Assembly: GCA_023653785.1 (NCBI GenBank)
Contig: JAMKCH010049012.1
Coordinates: forward strand, 1 to 64,000
DNA from: Ophioderma brevispina
Taxonomy: Eukaryota > Echinodermata > Ophiuroidea > Amphilepidida > Ophiodermatidae
DNA: 64,000 bases
Direction: 5' to 3'
In this document: piece after piece, positions 59,840 through 64,000 of the stretch
How the letters are laid out: each line of letters opens with the position of its first letter
Position numbering within the stretch: position 1 is the stretch's first letter
Notes under the pieces: generated by a model
Told to the model about the DNA's origin: nothing
The model's database searches: none
The model's input: the letters and a program-made list of their open reading frames with translations, nothing else
Translations under genes and position numbers: made by a program

Positions 59840-60702
59840 TGTGAATTTTTGCACACAAGTACTTTAGGCATTGATAATCCATCAAATTGATGGAAGCACT
59901 TGCCAACCCCCTTAATGGCCCCCAGCTTGGGTTTCAAGGTTATACAGGGGTCAAAAAATTTAAAATGTTCCGAATGTGTTAACAAGCACACCTTGTTGTT
60001 TGTCTGGTTACAAGGATTCCAAAAAGGTATAGTTTACACTATCTATGGCTTATAGTTCCGGAGTTACGGGGTAAAAACTGTAAAAATGGTGAAAAAGTCA
60101 ATTTTGGTGTGTACATGGGTCAAAAGTTAAAAGTTGCTTTGATTCAGTCAATATGTGGTGCAAAATGTTTCCCTAGCTTAAATGACTGAAATAAGGAATA
60201 GTTTGCCTTATCTGTTATGCTTAGTTTTCACGTTATCCAACAAAATAGGTCACAGGTCAATAAAATCCAATTAGCTGCCAATAGCTGTTGACTTTATTCG
60301 CCATATTGGTTAATAACCAGACACGTAAGATAGTCAAAACAATTCCTATATTTCATTATATGAGCTAAACCAACAATTTGAACCACGTTTTACAAAAATT
60401 GGAGCAACTTTTAATTTTTGACCCCTGTACAAACCAAAATTGACTTTTTTTTACCATGTTACAGTTTTTACCCCATAATTCTTAAACTATAAGTCACATG
60501 TAGCATAAACTATACCTTTTTGGAATCCTTGTAACCAGACAGAAATCATGGTGTGCTTTTCAACACAATCGGAACATTTTAAAATTTTTACCCCTGTGTA
60601 ACCTTGAAATCCAAGCTGGGGGCCATGAAAGGGGTGTGGCAAGTGTTTCCATCTATTTTTTTGATTATCAATGTATAAAGTACTTGTGTACCAAAATTCA
60701 CA
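59840..60702. mobile_element. Long foldback element (~860 bp)
   Basis: The left end aattgtgaatttttgcacac plus aagtacttta and the right end taaagtacttgtgtaccaaa plus attcacaatt are inverted. Inverted homology covers about 370 bp per arm, with the boxes acaggggtcaaaa, aaaaaggtatagttt, agtcaattttgg and aaataaggaatag. The central 100 bp are unique. No coding potential was seen; the two small frames at the outer ends are translations of the same arm. It shares arm boxes with the elements at 6694 and 10600. Confidence 0.88.
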
Positions 60703-60769
60703 ATTGGCACAGATTGGCACACTCACATAAGATCTCACATAAGATCTGTGCACTACAGTCCCACACTAG

Positions 60770-60950
60770 AGACGCTACATCACAGTACCACAGGGTACAA
60801 CTACAAAGTACAGCTTAGGGTCCTGAAACACTACTTCACACTATCACCGGGTGTTAGGACTGAACGTACAGCACAGCTTAGGGTCCCGGACACTACTTTA
60901 TAGTACCACAGGGTCATAGGTCTTTGCGTCATATCACAGTGTCCTAGGAC
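60770..60950. repeat. Two-unit tandem repeat with cagcttagggtcc box
   Basis: Two units of about 65-70 bp share cagcttagggtcc, acactact and a later cac..ggt box. A weaker third unit may lie on the left. It follows the foldback directly. Confidence 0.55.
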
Positions 60951-61628
60951 TTTCTGATATGTAGAACTCTTCCACGTTTCAATGGCATGTTAGAAATTAG
61001 TAAATTTCTAACGCACCAGCTAGCCACCATGTTGAAGTATAGATGTTTCTTGAGCGGTGAGAACAATGTTTTTTCCTGCCAGAAAGTAGGAGACTTAGGG
61101 ATACTCAATTCACACACAGCCTATTAGGGTTGTCCTTATTGGTTCACGATTTAATTTCGCCATATTTAGTAATCGTCCCATCATTGTTGATTCCATGATT
61201 CAAATTACAGCTCCCTTGATATGATCTAATCTCAGTAAATTTTTTGGCAAGCATTATTATCTCGCGATCCGCCAATCAGATTGCGAGCATACTTCGAATT
61301 AAAACTAAGCCCGTTTGAGACTGGACAGTTTTGTTTATTTACAAATTTAGCCGGTTCCCGTTACTATAAAAAAAAGATGGGGCAGGACACAACCCGCTTG
61401 ATTTGGGCATTTGGGATTTCAAAACGGTAATTTATGGAATTCTTACGTGCATTTTCTATGGCAGCTTCGGTCCCAGTGACATTAGAAAATCACCTCTTAA
61501 ACCTTCGTTCAATAAATCTTAGTAATATCATGATATTTTTGGAATAAATTATTGACTTCAAAATCCGTTGGGTTAGTGGATTATCCCCGCTGCAAAAAAG
61601 TGTAATTTCCTATAACGGCCATTTAGAT
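60951..61628. other. Intergenic stretch, nothing recognised
   Basis: This is AT-rich sequence with no gene, clear repeat or RNA that I could identify. Confidence 0.4.
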
Positions 61629-61968
61629 TTAAAGGTGGTTGTTCCGATTTATGTGTATTGTGTTCTCTACTTGATATGAGAGCCTGGCACATACACCCCA
61701 TCAAGTACCGTGGGAAACAAACTTGCGGTTTTGATGGTAGACGCAATAATGCATGTTGCAACGCCCTATTCAATTACTGTGCTAATAAAGTGGTTAACCA
61801 CTAAAACAGCGTTTTTTTTTGTTTATATCTTGGGAATGAAATGGATTCGAGGGCTCAAATTTCAGGACGACAATGAGAAAAATACTGCCTTTCATCTGAT
61901 ATCAAAATCGATACTACTTCCGGGAAAATCAGGGAGGTCCCAAAGACGATCGGAACACGCCCCTTTAA
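61629..61968. mobile_element. TTAA-flanked TIR element (aaggtggttgttccgat)
   Basis: The left end ttaaaggtggttgttccgat and the right end atcggaacacgcccctttaa are imperfect inverted repeats with TTAA at each edge, about 340 bp apart. A 109-aa plus-strand frame (61710-62039) starts inside and runs out of the right end, so it is unlikely to be a gene. Confidence 0.72.
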
Positions 61969-62289
61969 ATATTCGTGACCAGATAGTCATGTCTCCGTCC
62001 GATACGCGTGAGAGCACCCTCCTACCTTTAAGGGACTAGCACTCGGATTGCGCCAGATGTTGATGCCGATTTGAATTCACTGTTGCTGTTCTTACCAAGA
62101 GGTGGCGCTATACCATTGCCATACACAATCAGATAGAGCCGGGCGAGAATGTTGCTGCCACAAGTCTACATCCAGGATCTAGCTATTAGAGTTAAAATTG
62201 AATCAAAATTTAAACGGGAGATTTATATTAATTCTGAGGAATTAACTTATCACGACCGCTGATTTCCTCCAGAGTAGATCGAATCTGCA

Positions 62290-62405
62290 CGTCAGATTCG
62301 CCACACACACATACATACATACACACACCACACATCAACACACAAACACGCAAGCACACACACCCCACACACACCACACACACACACCACACAAACACAC
62401 CACAC
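62290..62405. repeat. Compound (ca)n microsatellite
   Basis: The repeats ca, cata and caccaca alternate over about 115 bp. Confidence 0.9.
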
Positions 62406-62526
62406 TATGAACTTTGCAAATTCGGTTTAGACTTGTTCAAGTCGCTCTACCAACTTATTTTTGGTTCACACGTCTGATACAAATAATGTCAGTATAGGCA
62501 GAAATCAGGCGAGGAGGGAGCATATT

Positions 62527-62742
62527 GCAATGGTGCGCCCGCAGCAGGCAAAGTGCCCATCTCTCTTCTTGGCGTTTGGCCCAGACTCCCCCAGACTTCC
62601 CATTTATCCTGGGTTGGTGGAAAAGGGCACGCGAGTAAAGTGCCTTGCCAAAATGATATGCACACATTGGTGACAGCGGGGCTCGAACCCAAAACCAATG
62701 CTTATGAGGCGAGCGCCGATCCACCGCACCACATGTGCCCCT
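62527..62742 (-). mobile_element. tRNA-derived SINE, copy 3, minus strand
   Basis: Read on the minus strand it starts aggggcacatgtggtgcggt, has the B box ggttcgagccc, a cca end to the head, then the SINE body ending gcgcaccattgc. A 6-bp duplication, catatt, lies at 62521-62526 and 62743-62748. It lacks about 70 bp of the body present in copies 1 and 2 (the agtataaatggtac to ggcgaacccc part), so it is internally shortened. Confidence 0.88.
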
Positions 62743-62748
62743 CATATT

Positions 62749-64000
62749 CCCCTCCTAAACTAAAAGAAATATTAACAATACCATGGGGAGAATTCATTTT
62801 ATCAAGCACCTAACTTGAGCTGTTATTTTCCATCTTCCGGATCTTTCCCCCTCCCTCCGTTCTTTGGTCTCCAATTTCAACCTGACCTTGTTCCAAGCTT
62901 CCACATCCAGTCAATAAGTAAATCCACCAGAAGCGCCTTGTTCAATATGGCAGGCTTTTTGATAGGAGTTTTATACAGGGAGATTTAAAACCACAAAATA
63001 CAATAATATTTATTCAATGCTTCGCTTTGAGTTAGAATAAAATCACTGCACCTGGCCACAAGGGTAATTGTGGTTTTATACCTAGACTAGTAGGCTCCTG
63101 GATCCAATGTGCACAACAGAACACCAGGGCGGGTACCCCAAATATGTGTTTATTAAATCTTCTCTAGAAAGGGTAGCCCCTTCAATGCTTAAGCACTGAT
63201 TCAAACAACCCTGCAAAACCAATGTTTAAAATAATTAACAATGTCGAAAATACAATATAGTTTGAAAATAACAAGTTTTCGGTTCTTAGCAGACAGCCCT
63301 GATCAAAGCTAGGATAATGGTTCAAAATGAGTACAAAAATCTCAAACTATTTTTATATAAAGTCGGGGGTGGGGGCGAGGCTGCGGAACAGAAAAAAAAG
63401 TCCTTTGACACCTAAAAAAAAATAAACAAGGTCTTAAAATAATTTTAATAAAAGGAAATTGACATTCTTAATAATTTTAGTTGGATAAAATAAGGACTCC
63501 ATTGTTTTTTTTAACTCGAGTGATAAAATTCAGCTGCATTGGTTTTGCAAGAAGCCTGCGAAGCCAAAAGTCCTGACCGGCCACGGGATAAACCGCTGCG
63601 GTTAAAATCAGATGTGTCCAAAACCGTCATTTAAGTTTATAATTCTGAGTTGACCACGTCCAGTACTTATTAGAAAAAAAATAATGAATACGTTGTGTAC
63701 TCTGACCGTGTTTGTGAAGATGATATGTAGAAATCTTTTGTCCACTGAGGTAAAGCTACTATTACAACATGTGCAGAAAACGAATGACCTTTTGCCTATT
63801 GTAGTGATCGACTCCACCACAAAATGTAGATAGTTATGGGATATTACATATCAGCTGTTCCTAAAAATATGCAATTATAATTCGATTGCAGCCAATACGA
63901 AATGAAACTAGTCCAAAATCAGCATTATTTTTCTTGCTTTTTAGACTCAAGGTATGCATCTACAATGTACTCAAAGTTGGAATATTTTTTTAAGACCCAA
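62749..64000. other. Intergenic stretch, nothing recognised
   Basis: Only short frames without motifs occur, such as 63608-63820 on the minus strand. A purine-rich patch lies near 63365-63420. Confidence 0.4.

Noticed and set aside
61710..62039. A 109-aa frame as a gene
   Set aside because: It starts inside a TTAA-flanked TIR element and runs across its end.

Overview
The window looks like AT-rich intergenic DNA from a metazoan, most likely a marine invertebrate. I lean towards an echinoderm or hemichordate-like deuterostome, but the phylum cannot be fixed from the sequence alone. The evidence is single-exon rhodopsin-family GPCR genes, a tRNA-derived SINE, CR1/L2-like and Tx1/L1-like LINEs, a DIRS-like element, a Gmr1-like Ty3/gypsy element, Tc1 debris and many foldback or TIR elements. 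There are no bacterial operons, no rRNA, no CRISPR array and no intact tRNA gene.

Host genes: two intact intronless class A GPCR genes are present, at 4247-5368 (+, 373 aa) and 26326-27486 (-, 386 aa). Three dead relatives accompany them: 7529-8625 (-, several frameshifts), 38473-39667 (-, several frameshifts) and a C-terminal scrap at 35400-35645 (-). All five share the same TM6/TM7 signature, so this is a local, lineage-specific receptor cluster that is growing by duplication and losing copies. The ligand is unknown; by eye the proteins resemble peptide receptors.

Segmental duplication: 32715-35645 (copy A) and 36185-about 38710 (copy B) are diverged direct duplicates, each ending in a GPCR pseudogene. 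A SINE with a target-site duplication is present only in A, and two palindromic elements are present only in B, so these insertions came after the duplication.

Mobile DNA by region: 3.2-3.6 kb foldback; 5.7-6.0 kb SINE; 6.7-7.4 kb long foldback; 10.6-11.1 kb relative of that foldback; 16.2-16.8 kb TTAA-flanked MITE; 18.1-18.9 kb Tc1 transposase remnant; 23.2-24.3 and 28.1-29.6 kb inverted copies of one TIR element; 24.5-26.3 kb LINE; 29.7-30.8 kb foldback carrying a minisatellite; 31.6-32.6 kb LINE tail; 40.1-40.6 kb TTAA element; 41.8-45.5 kb Tx1/L1-like LINE (-); 48.2-50.4 kb DIRS-like element (-) in a GC-rich island; 52.2-59.7 kb Gmr1-like LTR retrotransposon (-) with integrase before reverse transcriptase, holding a second minisatellite foldback in its LTR; 59.8-60.7 kb foldback; 61.6-62.0 kb TTAA element; 62.5-62.7 kb SINE (-).

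The least ordinary signals are (1) short palindromic elements whose arms differ between copies but match within each copy, (2) a TIR element family with a conserved internal minisatellite of about 32 bp and a conserved palindrome, and (3) a set of TTAA-flanked elements that share only their outermost bases.
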